Below, piece by piece: positions 33,945 through 43,142 of a stretch of DNA of 64,000 nt. Positions within the stretch are counted from its first letter, which is position 1; each line of letters starts with the position of its first letter. The stretch comes from Gordonia jinghuaiqii (GTDB lineage: Bacteria > Actinomycetota > Actinomycetes > Mycobacteriales > Mycobacteriaceae): contig NZ_CP059491.1 in NCBI RefSeq assembly GCF_014041935.1, positions 868,001 through 932,000 of the forward strand, written 5' to 3'. Under the pieces are notes generated by a model. It worked only from the letters and a program-made list of their open reading frames with translations. It ran no database searches and was not told the origin of the DNA. The position numbers were made by a program, and so were the translations under genes.

Positions 33945-35035
33945 GCACCAATGTGCACACGACGCCGCGCGATGCGGGACTGATGGCGAACGCACGCAAG
34001 TACTCCGACGCGCTCGACATCCGGATCACCGATTCGTCGTTGCGCGACGGCAGCCATCACAAGCGCCACCAGTTCACCACCGACGAGGTGCGATCGATCG
34101 TCGGCGCCCTCGACGACGCAGGCGTGCCGGTCATCGAGGTGACCCACGGCGACGGTCTGGGCGGCTCGTCGTTCAACTACGGGTTCTCCAAAACGCCCGA
34201 ACAGCAACTGATCAAGGCTGCCGCGGAGACGGCGAAGCAGGCCAAGATCGCCTTCCTCATGTTGCCCGGCCTGGGTACCAAGGACGACATTCGGGCGGCC
34301 CAGGACAACGGCGGCCAGATCTGCCGGATCGCCACCCACTGCACCGAGGCCGATGTGTCGATCCAGCACTTCGGGCTCGCGCGCGAGCTCGGTCTGGAAA
34401 CCGTCGGATTCCTGATGATGAGTCACAGCCAGCCCCCGGAAGTTCTCGCCCAGCAGGCACGCATCATGGCCGACGCCGGTTGCCAGTGCGTGTATGTGGT
34501 CGATTCCGCGGGCGCCCTGGTGCTCGAGGACGTCACCGTCCGGGTGCAGGCACTGGTCGCCGAACTCGGCGACGACGCACAGGTCGGCTTCCACGGTCAC
34601 GAGAATCTCGACATCGCGGTGGCCAACTCCGTCAACGCGATTCGTGCCGGGGCGCAACAGATCGACGGATCGATCCGCCGTTTCGGGGCAGGTGCGGGCA
34701 ACACGCCGACCGAGGCGTTCGTCGGTGTGTGCGACAAGCTCGGCATCAGCACCGGCATCGACTTCATGAAGATCGCCGACGCCGCCCAGGATGTCGTCCG
34801 TCCGGTCATGCCGACCGAATGCCTGGTGGACCGCTCGGCGATGATGATGGGCTACGCGGGCTGCTACAGCTCGTTCCTCAAGCACGCCGAGGGCCACGCC
34901 GAGCGTTACGGGGTGTCGGCCGCGGAGATCCTGATCGAGGCCGGCAACCGCAAACTCGTCGGCGGTCAGGAAGACCAGCTCATCGACATCGCCCTGGAGC
35001 TCAAGAAGAAGCAGGACGCGAATGCCGGTGTCTGA
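33941..35035 (+). CDS. hsaF: 4-hydroxy-2-oxovalerate/oxohexanoate aldolase (HsaF)
   Basis: A 364-aa DRE-TIM metallolyase aldolase. The N-terminal [15 protein letters not shown] carries the metal Asp and catalytic His region, and [17 protein letters not shown] holds the His-x-His metal ligands. [20 protein letters not shown] and the C-terminal domain ([19 protein letters not shown]) are typical of DmpG/HsaF. It cleaves the 4-hydroxy-2-oxo acid to pyruvate plus an aldehyde taken up by HsaG. The ATG at 33941 gives the right family length; the frame continues upstream inside hsaG only. Its 3' end overlaps the following SDR by 14 bp. Confidence 0.93.
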   Translation: MSTNVHTTPRDAGLMANARKYSDALDIRITDSSLRDGSHHKRHQFTTDEVRSIVGALDDAGVPVIEVTHGDGLGGSSFNYGFSKTPEQQLIKAAAETAKQAKIAFLMLPGLGTKDDIRAAQDNGGQICRIATHCTEADVSIQHFGLARELGLETVGFLMMSHSQPPEVLAQQARIMADAGCQCVYVVDSAGALVLEDVTVRVQALVAELGDDAQVGFHGHENLDIAVANSVNAIRAGAQQIDGSIRRFGAGAGNTPTEAFVGVCDKLGISTGIDFMKIADAAQDVVRPVMPTECLVDRSAMMMGYAGCYSSFLKHAEGHAERYGVSAAEILIEAGNRKLVGGQEDQLIDIALELKKKQDANAGV

Positions 35036-35888
35036 CACCGCACGCTCCGACCCCGCTGGCCTTGACCCCGCTGGCTTCGACCCCGCGAGATACGGCCCAT
35101 GGGCGGTGATCGCGGGAGGCTCCGAGGGAGTCGGTGCGTCCTTCGCGCTGCAACTCGCCGACGCCGGTGTGGACCTGGTGCTGATCGCCCGCAAGCCGGG
35201 CCCGCTCGAAGAGACCGCCGAGGCGGTCCGCGCCCGCGGGGTACGGGCGGTGACCCTGTCGGTCGATCTGACCGAGTCGTCGGCGATCGACGAGATCATC
35301 GCGGCGACAGCCGATCTCGACGTCGGACTCCTCGTCTACAATGCCGGGGCCAACAGTTACGGCAGTGAGTTCGTGACCGGCGATCTCGACGGATTCCGCA
35401 CCGTGATCGACCTCAACATCACCGCGCAGCTGGCGCTGGTCCATCACTTCGGTCGTCGCCTGCGGGATCGCGGGCGAGGCGGTCTGCTGCTGGTGGGGTC
35501 GATGAGCGGTTACCTCGGTGGCACGCACCTCTCGGTGTACGGCGGCGTCAAGGCATTCGGGCGGGTGTTCGCGGAGTCGTTGTGGCTGGAGCTGCGCGAT
35601 CACGGAGTGGATGTGCTCGAGCTGGTTCTGGGCGTGACGCGGACGCCCGCCATGGAGCGCGCCGGACTGAACCTCGGTGCGGCCATGGGGGTGAGCGAAC
35701 CCGACGACGTCGCACGCGAAGGTCTCGAGCATCTCGCCGACGGTCCGGTGTGGATTGCCGGCGGCAACGCCGCGCGAGCCGAGAAGATCAATGGCCCCGA
35801 CCGCCGCAAGCTCATCCTCCGCCAGCACGAGGCGATGTCGAAGTTGTTCCCGCGCAGGGGAGAACACGACGCCGTCGCGATTCCCTGA
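35022..35888 (+). CDS. SDR family NAD(P)-dependent oxidoreductase
   Basis: A 288-aa SDR with cofactor motif [26 protein letters not shown], catalytic serine in [10 protein letters not shown] and YGGVK as the YxxxK motif. The first 25 residues contain a short repeat ([15 protein letters not shown]) encoded by tandem DNA copies. The start lies 14 bp inside hsaF, so it is probably co-expressed with the hsaEGF operon. Its substrate is unknown; reduction of a ring ketone or side-chain carbonyl is possible. Confidence 0.85.
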   Translation: MPVSDTARSDPAGLDPAGFDPARYGPWAVIAGGSEGVGASFALQLADAGVDLVLIARKPGPLEETAEAVRARGVRAVTLSVDLTESSAIDEIIAATADLDVGLLVYNAGANSYGSEFVTGDLDGFRTVIDLNITAQLALVHHFGRRLRDRGRGGLLLVGSMSGYLGGTHLSVYGGVKAFGRVFAESLWLELRDHGVDVLELVLGVTRTPAMERAGLNLGAAMGVSEPDDVAREGLEHLADGPVWIAGGNAARAEKINGPDRRKLILRQHEAMSKLFPRRGEHDAVAIP

Positions 35889-35936
35889 GGCACGGGCGCG
35901 GGCATGGCCATCGCGGGCTCCGGCGAAGCGTCGGGC

Positions 35937-36854
35937 TCAGTGACGGCCGATGTGCGCGAGGAAGTCCCGGGCGGCGCCCGCGGCGGGTTGCGGGCCCGCG
36001 AGCCACACCGCGCGTAGTGACCGTTCGAGATCGAGGTCCTCGACCGGGATGCGCGTCAGCCGCCGCCCGAGATCGTCTGCGACGGACAGATTGCTGAGCA
36101 CCGCCGGTCCGGCACCGGCGATGACCGCCGCGCGGACCGATGCCGTGGTGGACAGTTCGAGCACCGGCGGGGTGACCTCGCGGTCCGGCCCCAGCGCTGA
36201 GGTCAGCGAGCGTTCCAGGAATTCCCTTGTGCCCGATCCCTCTTCGCGGGTCACCAGTGCGGTGCGGGCGACGTCGGCGGCGGTGATCGGTCTACGGGTT
36301 CGCGTCCACGGATGATCGGGCGGAACGATGAGCACCAACTCGTCGCGGGCGACCGTTCTGCTCCGGACTCCCGCAGCGACACGTGACCCTTCGACGAAGC
36401 CGAGTTCGACATCGCCCGCGCGGACCATCGCGCAAGCCTGTTCGGTGTTGGTGGCGGTGAACGAGACCTTCGGTGCGTGCTCGTGCTGGGCCGCGAAGGA
36501 GACCAGCCAGCGGGGGAGCAGGTGCTCGGCGATGGTGAGACTGGCAGCCAATCGCAGCTGATCACGGCGTTCGAGGCGTAGTGCGGCCAGCCCGGCGTCG
36601 AATTCACCGGCGAGGGTCAGCAACCTGTCGGCCCATTCGGCGACGAGCCTCCCGGATTCTGTCGGCACCGAACCGCGTGGCGTTCGCGTGAGCAGTGCGA
36701 CGCCGAGCTGGGTCTCCATCGCGCGGATGCGCGCCGACACCGCCTGCTGCGTGACGCCGAGCTCGGTTGCGGCCGCGTTGAGACTCCCCGTGTCCACGAC
36801 CGCCTGCAGCGTCTCCAACGACGCGAGATCGGGCATCCGCGGACTGAGCACCAT
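35937..36854 (-). CDS. LysR family transcriptional regulator
   Basis: A 305-aa LysR protein. The N-terminal HTH reads LASLETLQAVVDTGSLNAAATELGVTQQAVSARIRAMETQLG (quoted in parts: LNAAATELGVTQQAVSARIR). The C-terminal ligand domain contains LVLIVPPDHPW and TREEGSGTREFLE, typical of the CysB/CbbR-like class. It is divergent from the TDT transporter gene at 36938, with an inverted repeat between. It is the likely regulator of that transporter, as LysR proteins usually control the divergent neighbour. Confidence 0.9.
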   Translation of the reverse strand: MVLSPRMPDLASLETLQAVVDTGSLNAAATELGVTQQAVSARIRAMETQLGVALLTRTPRGSVPTESGRLVAEWADRLLTLAGEFDAGLAALRLERRDQLRLAASLTIAEHLLPRWLVSFAAQHEHAPKVSFTATNTEQACAMVRAGDVELGFVEGSRVAAGVRSRTVARDELVLIVPPDHPWTRTRRPITAADVARTALVTREEGSGTREFLERSLTSALGPDREVTPPVLELSTTASVRAAVIAGAGPAVLSNLSVADDLGRRLTRIPVEDLDLERSLRAVWLAGPQPAAGAARDFLAHIGRH

Positions 36855-36861
36855 CCCCAGA

Positions 36862-36884
36862 GGCTACAACCTCGGTTTGTAACC
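36862..36884. promoter_or_regulatory. Inverted repeat between lysR and the TDT transporter
   Basis: GGCTACAA (36862-36869) and TTGTAACC (36877-36884) form an 8-bp inverted repeat with one mismatch and a 7-bp spacer. It is 8 bp from the LysR start and 54 bp from the transporter start, a fitting LysR binding site. Confidence 0.55.
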
Positions 36885-36937
36885 TCCCAAGGATTCGGCC
36901 CCTACTGGCGGGCCGTCGGCCGCGGGAAGGTGGGGAC

Positions 36938-38056
36938 ATGACCACGACGACCCTCCTCCGGAGCCGGACCGACGTATCCGTTCGGCAGGCGACCTACCTT
37001 CCGCCCAACTGGTTCGCGGCGGTGATGGGCACGGGGATCATCGCGATCGCAGCGCACAGTCTGCCGTGGCAGCCGGCCGGTCTGCGCGTTGTCGCCACAG
37101 GGTTCTGGTTGCTGGCGTGCGCGGTGTTCATCGGCGTGGTAGCGGCCACGATCCGCCACTGGGTGCGCGATCCGCAGGTCGCCCGCGGTCATCACGGGCA
37201 TCGTGTCGTCGCGCACTTCTACGGCGCCGTGCCGATGGCGGTCATGACGGTCGGGACCAGCACCATGGTCGTGGGTGCGGCGATCATCGGTCGTGAGGCG
37301 GCACTCGGCGTCGACGTGGTCTGCTGGATCGTCGGCACTCTCGGCGGTGTGGTGACCGCGCTGGTCATCCCGTACCGACACCTCATCGCCGCTCGGCCGG
37401 GTGTCGGCGAGGCCTTCGGCGGGTGGTTGATGCCGGTCGTACCGCCGATGGTGTCGGCATCGGCCGCCGCGGTCCTGGTCGGTCAACTCGACGCCGGCTG
37501 GGCGCGAGACCTGGTAGTCGGAATCGGTTGCGCGATGTTCGCGCTGGCTCTCCTGGCGGCGACGCCGATCATGGTGGCGCTGGTGGCCCGTCTGCGCACC
37601 GGGGACCTCGGTGCGGCCAACATGATGCCGACCTGGTGGATCGTGCTCGGTCCGCTCGGCCAGTCGGTCACCGCCGCATGCCTTCTGGCGCATGTTGCGC
37701 CGCAGGTCGTCTCGACGCCGATCGCCGCGGCGATGCACGACTTCTCTCTCACCTATGGGCTGGTCGTCTGGGTGGCGGCCACCTTCTGGATCGGGATCGC
37801 CGCGCGGCTCACCGTGCGCACGACGCGCACCGGCATGCCCTTCGCGATGACGTGGTGGTCCTTCACCTTCCCGGTCGGCACCTACGTCACGGCGTCGAGC
37901 GCGCTCGCACTCACCCTGGGCTGGAGGGTCTTCCAGGTGGCGGCCGTCGCCGGGTTCGTCATCCTGGTGACCGCATGGACGGTCGTCGCCGCGCGCACCG
38001 TGCGTGGCATGGCGTCGGGCGAACTGCTCCGGGTGCCGGTGCCGGTGCCGGTGTGA
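36938..38056 (+). CDS. TDT (tellurite-resistance/dicarboxylate, SLAC1-like) family transporter
   Basis: A 372-aa integral membrane protein with about ten transmembrane segments. The N-terminal YLPPNWFAAVMGTGIIAIAA is the family hallmark (PNWFAxVMGTG). Later segments include HFYGAVPMAVMTVGTSTMVV and MPTWWIVLGPLGQSVTAACL. The family includes TehA, the malate transporter Mae1 and sulfite exporters; the substrate cannot be chosen from sequence. The ATG at 36938 is divergent from lysR. The C-terminus ends in a Val-Pro repeat (RVPVPVPV). Confidence 0.88.
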   Translation: MTTTTLLRSRTDVSVRQATYLPPNWFAAVMGTGIIAIAAHSLPWQPAGLRVVATGFWLLACAVFIGVVAATIRHWVRDPQVARGHHGHRVVAHFYGAVPMAVMTVGTSTMVVGAAIIGREAALGVDVVCWIVGTLGGVVTALVIPYRHLIAARPGVGEAFGGWLMPVVPPMVSASAAAVLVGQLDAGWARDLVVGIGCAMFALALLAATPIMVALVARLRTGDLGAANMMPTWWIVLGPLGQSVTAACLLAHVAPQVVSTPIAAAMHDFSLTYGLVVWVAATFWIGIAARLTVRTTRTGMPFAMTWWSFTFPVGTYVTASSALALTLGWRVFQVAAVAGFVILVTAWTVVAARTVRGMASGELLRVPVPVPV

Positions 38057-38199
38057 CTGGTGGGGCTTCTGTTCACCACGGTCCACTGGGGTTCACCGGT
38101 GTGGTGTGAGTGAAAGTGTCTGTGAAGAACCATGATTCGCCGTGATTGCCCTGTGGAGAGTTGTGGCTGATCGAACGGATGTGCCCGTACTGTGAATTC

Positions 38200-39065
38200 A
38201 TGCCCTCGATCACCGAGATCCGCGATCATCTCAACACTCGGCGTCCCGGCCAATCCGACCGGGAAAGCAGTGCTCGATGCGATAAACGAGCTTCGGTTGT
38301 TGCGCAACGTCATCGACCACCAGATCGCCGTCCACGTCTCGGCCTTCGACGACTCCGGCGCTGCCGAGAAGGCGGGGTCGACGACGCGGGGGGTGTTGAT
38401 CGAGATGGGTATGCCGCCGTCGGTCGCACAGCGGTATCTGCGGATCGGTGGCAGCCTCGAGTCGCTGTCGAAGGTAGCCGGCTGCGCGGCGGAGGGCTAC
38501 CTGGCCTGTGAATGCGTCGATGCGATCGTCCGCGGAGTCAACCACATCGAGAAGCGTTCACCGTCAGCGATTTCTGAAAGCGACCGCGACATCTACGAAG
38601 CCGAATTCTTCACGCAAGCATTCTCCGGTGCCACCCCGGCGGAGATCGATGAGCACGCCCGGAGCATCGGGCATCGGATCGCAGACGCTGGTGATGGTGG
38701 TGTCCCCGCGGCCGAGGATGCCACGCTGAACTCGGTGACCGGACACGTCACCGGGGACGGTCGGGTGGCGATCGCCGCGGACGTGACCGCGGTGATCGGC
38801 GAGAAATTCCTGTCTATGATCGATGAACGTTCCTGTCCCCGGCCCGAACCCGACGGCGCCGCAGACCGCCGCTCGCGGGAACAGCGGTGGGCCGACGGCT
38901 TCGAGGTGCTGCTCGACCAGGCCGCGATCGGCGCGACCGTCACCACCGCCGGGTCTGCGTAGGGCGCACCATGCGACTCGACGACCTGACTGTGTAGCGC
39001 GGAGGGGTGGTGCCCCGATCGCGGTACTCGCCTGACTGCTTGGGCCGATTCGGCCGCCAGAAGCA
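38200..39065 (+). pseudogene. Decayed DUF222 (13E12-type) HNH-endonuclease family gene
   Basis: The gene is broken by several lesions. The N-terminus MPSITEIRDHLNT reads in one frame from 38200 and then shifts near 38231 to LGVPANPTGKAVLDAINELR in another, explained by loss of one AC from an ACAC run or a 1-bp gain. That second frame runs to a TAG at 38960. DUF222-like sequence then continues as RLDDLTV (from about 38974) in the first frame. It shifts again to GAPIAVLA (from about 39009) in the third frame, where a TGA at 39033 replaces an expected Trp, followed by LLGPI. The HNH domain is missing altogether. Such genes are multicopy in Gordonia and Mycobacterium. Confidence 0.75.
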
Positions 39066-39133
39066 CGGGGGTACGCCGGCCCCAGAAGGCGGGTTCGGCA
39101 GAGGTGAAGAGCTTCCCGGATGTCCGGGATCGT

Positions 39134-39160
39134 GTGTGTCCTTTGAGAACTCAACAGCGA
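39134..39160 (+). other. Orphan rRNA-leader-like (boxA/antitermination-like) sequence
   Basis: The core CTTTGAGAACTCAACAGCG (39141-39159) closely resembles the conserved leader just upstream of 16S rRNA in Actinobacteria. No rRNA gene follows; a convergent VOC gene ends at 39236. A short CCCGG/CCGGG hairpin is next to it at 39117-39130. It sits at the end of the DUF222 pseudogene. Recognition is from memory of rrn leaders, not an alignment. Confidence 0.45.
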
Positions 39161-39235
39161 ATCAGTGAATGCGACGCCTACCGGCGTGGCCGGACTCGGG
39201 CGGTGGAGCTCCGGTCCGGCCACGTACGGCTGCGA

Positions 39236-40030
39236 TCACATGCCTGCCGGCGGATGGCCCAGGCAGATCAACGCACCCAGCGGGTCCTTGATCGCGGCGA
39301 GTGTTCCCCATGGGGTGTCCTCGCCGGGCATCAGGATCTCGGCGCCGAGGGTCTCGGCCTGCTTCACGCTCGCCGCGACGTCGTCGACGGTGATGTAGAG
39401 CTGCCAGAACGACGGCACCTCGGGCGGAAACATCTTGGCGGCGTCCATGATCCCGGCGTACGACAGGTCGCCGTAGAAGATCTGACCGTAATTGTCGGGT
39501 CCGACGGCATCGGGGTCGCCTCCGGTGCCGACCTCCTCGATCCGCGCCCCGAGCACCGTGCGGTAGAAGTCCAGGGACTTGGCGTAGTCCTTGCTCTGAC
39601 ACTCGAACCAGTACGGCGTGCCGTGGTCGCCGTACTCGGCGTAACCCTGGTGGGTGCCCGGCTGCCAGAACCCGATGACCGCGCCGGCGGTGTCGACGGC
39701 CACCATCATCGTGCCCTCGTCGCCGATCGCCATCGGCGGCACCATGATGCTGCCGCCCGCCGCCTCGACCGCCTTCGCGGTGGCCTCGGCGTCCTCGGCG
39801 TGCAGATACACCGACCAGATGTTGGGCGGCCCGGCGCCCTCCATCGTCGGACTCAGCCCGGCGACGCGCTTGCCGTTCTTGTAAAAGTTGCGGTAGCCAC
39901 CGAACTCCTCGTTCGGTGTCTCGGCCTCCCAGCCGAAGATCTGGCCGTAGAAGTCCTCGGCCTTCGCGGTGTCGCTGCTCATCAGGTCGAACCAGATCGG
40001 CGCCCCCGAGGGGGCTGCGTACTCAGCCAT
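39236..40030 (-). CDS. VOC family protein with two glyoxalase-like domains
   Basis: A 264-aa protein with two vicinal-oxygen-chelate modules. The first begins GAPIWFDLMSSDTAKAEDFYGQIFGWE and the second GTPYWFECQSKDYAKSLDFY (quoted in parts). Each shows a terminal strand of the type AVIGFWQPGTHQG or ALICLGHPPAG. The second copy lacks a final acidic metal ligand, so metal-dependent catalysis is uncertain. This two-module form is very common in Actinobacteria, often annotated as hydroxylase, glyoxalase or 27-kDa antigen-like (Cfp30B). It is a single-gene unit; the function is not established. Confidence 0.85.
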   Translation of the reverse strand: MAEYAAPSGAPIWFDLMSSDTAKAEDFYGQIFGWEAETPNEEFGGYRNFYKNGKRVAGLSPTMEGAGPPNIWSVYLHAEDAEATAKAVEAAGGSIMVPPMAIGDEGTMMVAVDTAGAVIGFWQPGTHQGYAEYGDHGTPYWFECQSKDYAKSLDFYRTVLGARIEEVGTGGDPDAVGPDNYGQIFYGDLSYAGIMDAAKMFPPEVPSFWQLYITVDDVAASVKQAETLGAEILMPGEDTPWGTLAAIKDPLGALICLGHPPAGM

Positions 40031-40147
40031 CGTCGCGTCCTCTCGTCACTACTCGGTTGTGTTTGCTGCTGACACTTCTGACCTCCAGGGTCGCGCAAAC
40101 TCATCGGTCGCGGAACGATTCGCCCAAGCCGTCCGAGGGAGCACCCA

Positions 40148-40201
40148 GGCCGGATCGACGCCCGGAACCACCGATGGCGGCGGCGTGGCCGGATCGACGC
40201 C
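40148..40201. repeat. 15-bp direct repeat in an intergenic region
   Basis: GGCCGGATCGACGCC occurs at 40148-40162 and 40187-40201, 39 bp apart, upstream of the membrane protein gene at 40226. It may be part of the promoter or a relic of a duplication. Nothing else is recognised in the 195-bp gap 40031-40225. Confidence 0.45.
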
Positions 40202-40225
40202 GGGGGCGCGTGGCACTCTTGTCGG

Positions 40226-40792
40226 ATGACGACGCAACACCTCACCGTCGACCGGCTCCGCGGCTTCGTGTGGCCCGCCGCACTCGTCGGGGGACTGCTG
40301 CTCGTGCTACTCGCGCAGGTGGAGTGGGGCAGCACCGACGAAGGGGTCCAGCCGTCGATCACGGGCCTCGGCCGCGTCACCGTGCCGGGTGCGAGCGACG
40401 AAGACGTGGCGTTCTTCTTCGAGGACAACACCGATCGCCCAGGCCTGAGCGTGATCCTGCTCGGCGCCGTGATCGCCGTGGTCGCCGCACTCGCGTGGTG
40501 GCGCGCCCGGCTCCGGCCTGCGGCCATCGGGCTGATCGGTCTGGCGTCGGTCATCGCACTTGTCGTGGGCATCCGGACGCTGAGCGACCCCGCCGCGCAC
40601 CTGTTCTCCGAACGCGTGTCGCAGGCACTCGACCTCGACCTCCCGACGATGCAGCCGGGTTACGGGCTGGTCGGCACCGTTGTTGTCGCGGTGCTGTTGC
40701 TCGTCGTCGTGGGGTTCGCGGTCGTGACCTCGGTGTGGTCAGGGGGTGCGGCCGGTGTTGCGCGGGTCAGCCGAAACGACGAATCGTCTTGA
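40226..40792 (+). CDS. Small membrane protein of unknown function
   Basis: A 188-aa protein with about four predicted transmembrane segments: FVWPAALVGGLLLVLLAQVE, LSVILLGAVIAVVAALAWW, AAIGLIGLASVIALVVGI and VGTVVVAVLLLVVVGFAVVT. Between the first two is an extracytoplasmic loop of about 45 residues. It recalls actinobacterial Trp-biosynthesis-associated membrane proteins in layout, but no clear motif supports that. Its 3' end overlaps the convergent NlpC/P60 gene by 26 bp. The ATG at 40226 has no obvious Shine-Dalgarno, so it may be leaderless. Confidence 0.7.
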   Translation: MTTQHLTVDRLRGFVWPAALVGGLLLVLLAQVEWGSTDEGVQPSITGLGRVTVPGASDEDVAFFFEDNTDRPGLSVILLGAVIAVVAALAWWRARLRPAAIGLIGLASVIALVVGIRTLSDPAAHLFSERVSQALDLDLPTMQPGYGLVGTVVVAVLLLVVVGFAVVTSVWSGGAAGVARVSRNDESS

Positions 40793-41303
40793 TGGGACCC
40801 ATGTCCTTGACCTTGGTGAAGCCGATGGGTTTGCCGGTGGTGTAGGCGTTGAACAGGCGGCCGCCGCCGGCGTAGATGCCGACGTGACCGGCGTCGCGGC
40901 CGAAGATGATGATGTCGCCGGGGGCGAGGGCGCTGAGCGGGATCGCATTGCCGACCCTCGCCTGTTGCTGGCTGGTCCGGGGCAGTTTGACGCCTGCGGT
41001 GTAGAAGGCCCACTGCATCAGGCCGGAGCAGTCCCAGGAGTGGGGGCCGGTGCCACCCCATCGGTACGGTTTGCCGATCTGAGTCATCGCCGCGGCGAGG
41101 GCGGTCAGGCCGGTGGGGGTGGGGATGGGGAGGTAGATCGGCACCGAGCCTGTCGAGTCGCTGGAGCCGGAGCTGGAACCGGCCGCGGCGGCGCGACCGG
41201 CATCGGCAAAAGGAGAACCCGCGAACGGCGCCGCGACGGACAGAGCGGCGGAAATGGCAACAGCGCAGGTGACCCGCGTACAGCGGGTTCGCAAATCGGA
41301 CAT
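40767..41303 (-). CDS. NlpC/P60 family cell-wall peptidase, secreted
   Basis: A 178-aa secreted protein. The signal peptide is MSDLRTRCTRVTCAVAISAA followed by an Ala-rich cleavage region, and a Ser/Gly linker leads into the NlpC/P60 domain. IGKPYRWGGTGPHSWDCSGLMQWAF contains catalytic Cys92, and GRDAGHVGIYAGGG contains His140. These enzymes cut gamma-D-glutamyl-diaminopimelate bonds in peptidoglycan stems, like the RipA/RipD group. The ATG at 41303 is chosen because it places the signal peptide at the N-terminus; an upstream in-frame start adds 20 non-signal residues. Confidence 0.9.
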   Translation of the reverse strand: MSDLRTRCTRVTCAVAISAALSVAAPFAGSPFADAGRAAAAGSSSGSSDSTGSVPIYLPIPTPTGLTALAAAMTQIGKPYRWGGTGPHSWDCSGLMQWAFYTAGVKLPRTSQQQARVGNAIPLSALAPGDIIIFGRDAGHVGIYAGGGRLFNAYTTGKPIGFTKVKDMGPIKTIRRFG

Positions 41304-41435
41304 GACGTCAGCGTGACCGAGCGCGGGCGGCGTGTCGCCCTTCGTTCTCGACACGTGACGCACGCGTGACTGATGTGATGCCTGAGGCTTGTGTTGCCTA
41401 ATGTGATTGCGGTGCCGGCAAATTCTCCCGGCAGA

Positions 41436-41849
41436 TCACCAGTAGCCGTCGGGATCGGTGTCCGGCGACCCGGCGGGAATGATGCCCTCGATGACGCCGT
41501 GGTCGATACTCGCGGACAGTCGTGCGCAGGTGGGCATCATCGCGCCCGGCAGGAGCGGTCCGTTACCCCCGGTGCCGCTCGTCTCGTCCCCGCCGGCGCG
41601 CATCTGCTCGAGACCGTGGCAGCGGTTCCGGGCGTCGGCGTTCCACTGCACGCTGGTGTGGAACGAGCTGGTCTTCTTCACCATCACGCAGGCATGGCAT
41701 GCGCGGCATTCGATCTCGCGCATGCCGCCGGACAGGTAGTGCTCGCGGTCGCGCTCGGTGGCCGCCTGGACCCGGGCCGCCCGGTCGGGATCGTCGTGAA
41801 AATCGGGTGCCTTGGCCCACCCGGGTGATCGCGACACAGCCCGGGTCAT
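41436..41849 (-). CDS. kshA-linked CxxC protein (Rv3527-like)
   Basis: A 137-aa protein whose start lies 2 bp after the kshA stop, so the two are co-transcribed. It contains Cys48-x2-Cys51-x2-Cys54, then K-K-T-S-S-F-H-T-S-V-Q-W, Cys77 and Cys108. The pattern CxxC-K-x-S-x2-HTSVxW-Cys-Cys is shared with the 88-aa protein at 20930. In M. tuberculosis an uncharacterised gene (Rv3527) also adjoins kshA, and I believe this is its counterpart. The Cys/His content suggests a bound metal or Fe-S cluster. An electron-transfer or assembly role for the Rieske oxygenase is a hypothesis; no family function is known to me. Confidence 0.75.
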   Translation of the reverse strand: MTRAVSRSPGWAKAPDFHDDPDRAARVQAATERDREHYLSGGMREIECRACHACVMVKKTSSFHTSVQWNADARNRCHGLEQMRAGGDETSGTGGNGPLLPGAMMPTCARLSASIDHGVIEGIIPAGSPDTDPDGYW

Positions 41850-41851
41850 CG

Positions 41852-43090
41852 TCACACCTCGGCCTTGGTGGTGTCCGCCGCGGTCTCGGTCTGCTCTTGT
41901 TCGGCCTTCTCGGCTTCTTGGCGTCGAAGATTCTCCTGGATCTCCTCGTTCCAACTCTCGAGAGCCTTGGCGGTGTCGATCTCGTATTCGAACCGGCCGG
42001 TCATCTCGTCGGTGACGTCGGCCTTGTCGACGTAGAACTGGTCGTACCAGCGGCGGAGCTGGTAGACAGGCCCGTCCTCTTCGACGAGGAGGGGGTTGTC
42101 GATACGGGTCTTGTTCTTCCAGATCTCGACGTCCTGGAGGAAGCCGACCTCGACGCCGGCGCTGATCTTGGTGGCCATCTTCGCGGCCTGCTCGGCGGTG
42201 AGGCCCTCGGGCACCTTGGCCATCACGCCGTACATGAGGACGAAGGAGTTCTCGTCGATCGGGTAGTGGCAGTTGGTCAGGATGGTCTCGACCGCGTACC
42301 CGCCGTAGTACTGGATCATCGGGTTGAGCATGTACGACGGCCCGTAATACGCGGCGATGGATTCCAGCCGGCTGTCACCGTAGTTGGTGCCGAGGGTGAC
42401 GTCGGGCCGGCCGTGGGAGTTCATGTACTGCGCGGCGATCTCGCCTTCGAAGACGTTCTTGAAGTAGTCCGGCAGCGCGAAGTGGACATAGTAGAAGTGC
42501 GCCATGTCGACGACGTTGTCGATGATCTCGCGACAGTTGGAACCCTCGATGACAATGCGATTCCAGGTCCACGGCGTCCACTCGTCGGAGCCGAACTCCT
42601 CGAGCGCGGGAATGATGCACTCCTCGGGCGGCGGGTTGCCCTCGGGGTCGTTGTAGACGAAGACCTGGCCGTTGCGGACCATCGACGGCCACGAGCGGGT
42701 CTTGGCCAGCTTGGGATTGCGCTTGGCGTAGGGCACGCCCGCGCAGCGTCCGTTGCCCTTCCACATCCAGCCGTGGAACGGGCAGGCGACGTTGTCCCCC
42801 GACAGCCTGCCCTGGGAGAGGTCGCCACCCATGTGACGGCAGAAGGCGTCGAGCACGTTGACCTCGCCCTTGGTGTCGACCCAGACCACCAGCTTGGTCC
42901 CGAACACCTGCACCGAGTGGGGTTCGCCGTCGGAGAATTCCTCGAGCAGGCCCAGGCAGTGCCACCCGCGGGCGAACCGGGTGGGCGGGGCGCCGGTGTC
43001 GATCTCGCGGATGCCCACGTCGGCGTGGTCGGGGGCGGCGCCACCGGTTGCGCCTGTGTTCGGGGTCATCGTGTCGGGTGCTGATGACAT
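41852..43090 (-). CDS. kshA: 3-ketosteroid 9-alpha-hydroxylase oxygenase component (KshA)
   Basis: A 412-aa Rieske oxygenase. The [2Fe-2S] ligands are Cys84-x-His86 and Cys103-x2-His106 (CRHMGG, CPFHGW). The mononuclear iron site lies in CREIIDNVVDMAHFYYVHF, with a later Asp in LQDVEIWKNK. It hydroxylates C9 of 3-ketosteroids, which with KstD action opens ring B. It is about 25 residues longer than M. tuberculosis KshA, with an acidic C-terminal tail (RRQEAEKAEQEQTE). A KstR-like box lies about 50 bp upstream and the next gene is the CxxC protein, both as in the sterol regulon. The KshB reductase is not in the window. The paralogue at 9345 lacks the KstR box. Confidence 0.85.
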   Translation of the reverse strand: MSSAPDTMTPNTGATGGAAPDHADVGIREIDTGAPPTRFARGWHCLGLLEEFSDGEPHSVQVFGTKLVVWVDTKGEVNVLDAFCRHMGGDLSQGRLSGDNVACPFHGWMWKGNGRCAGVPYAKRNPKLAKTRSWPSMVRNGQVFVYNDPEGNPPPEECIIPALEEFGSDEWTPWTWNRIVIEGSNCREIIDNVVDMAHFYYVHFALPDYFKNVFEGEIAAQYMNSHGRPDVTLGTNYGDSRLESIAAYYGPSYMLNPMIQYYGGYAVETILTNCHYPIDENSFVLMYGVMAKVPEGLTAEQAAKMATKISAGVEVGFLQDVEIWKNKTRIDNPLLVEEDGPVYQLRRWYDQFYVDKADVTDEMTGRFEYEIDTAKALESWNEEIQENLRRQEAEKAEQEQTETAADTTKAEV

Positions 43091-43142
43091 GTGCCCTCTC
43101 CTGTCTGTGACTCGTGTCGCGTCGGGGATATGCGTTCAATAC

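Noticed and set aside
39117..39130. Rho-independent terminator after the DUF222 pseudogene
   Set aside because: The CCCGG/CCGGG stem has only 5 bp and no T-run.
40148..40201. Possible CRISPR-like or att repeat
   Set aside because: Only two 15-bp copies, no regular array and no integrase or cas gene nearby.
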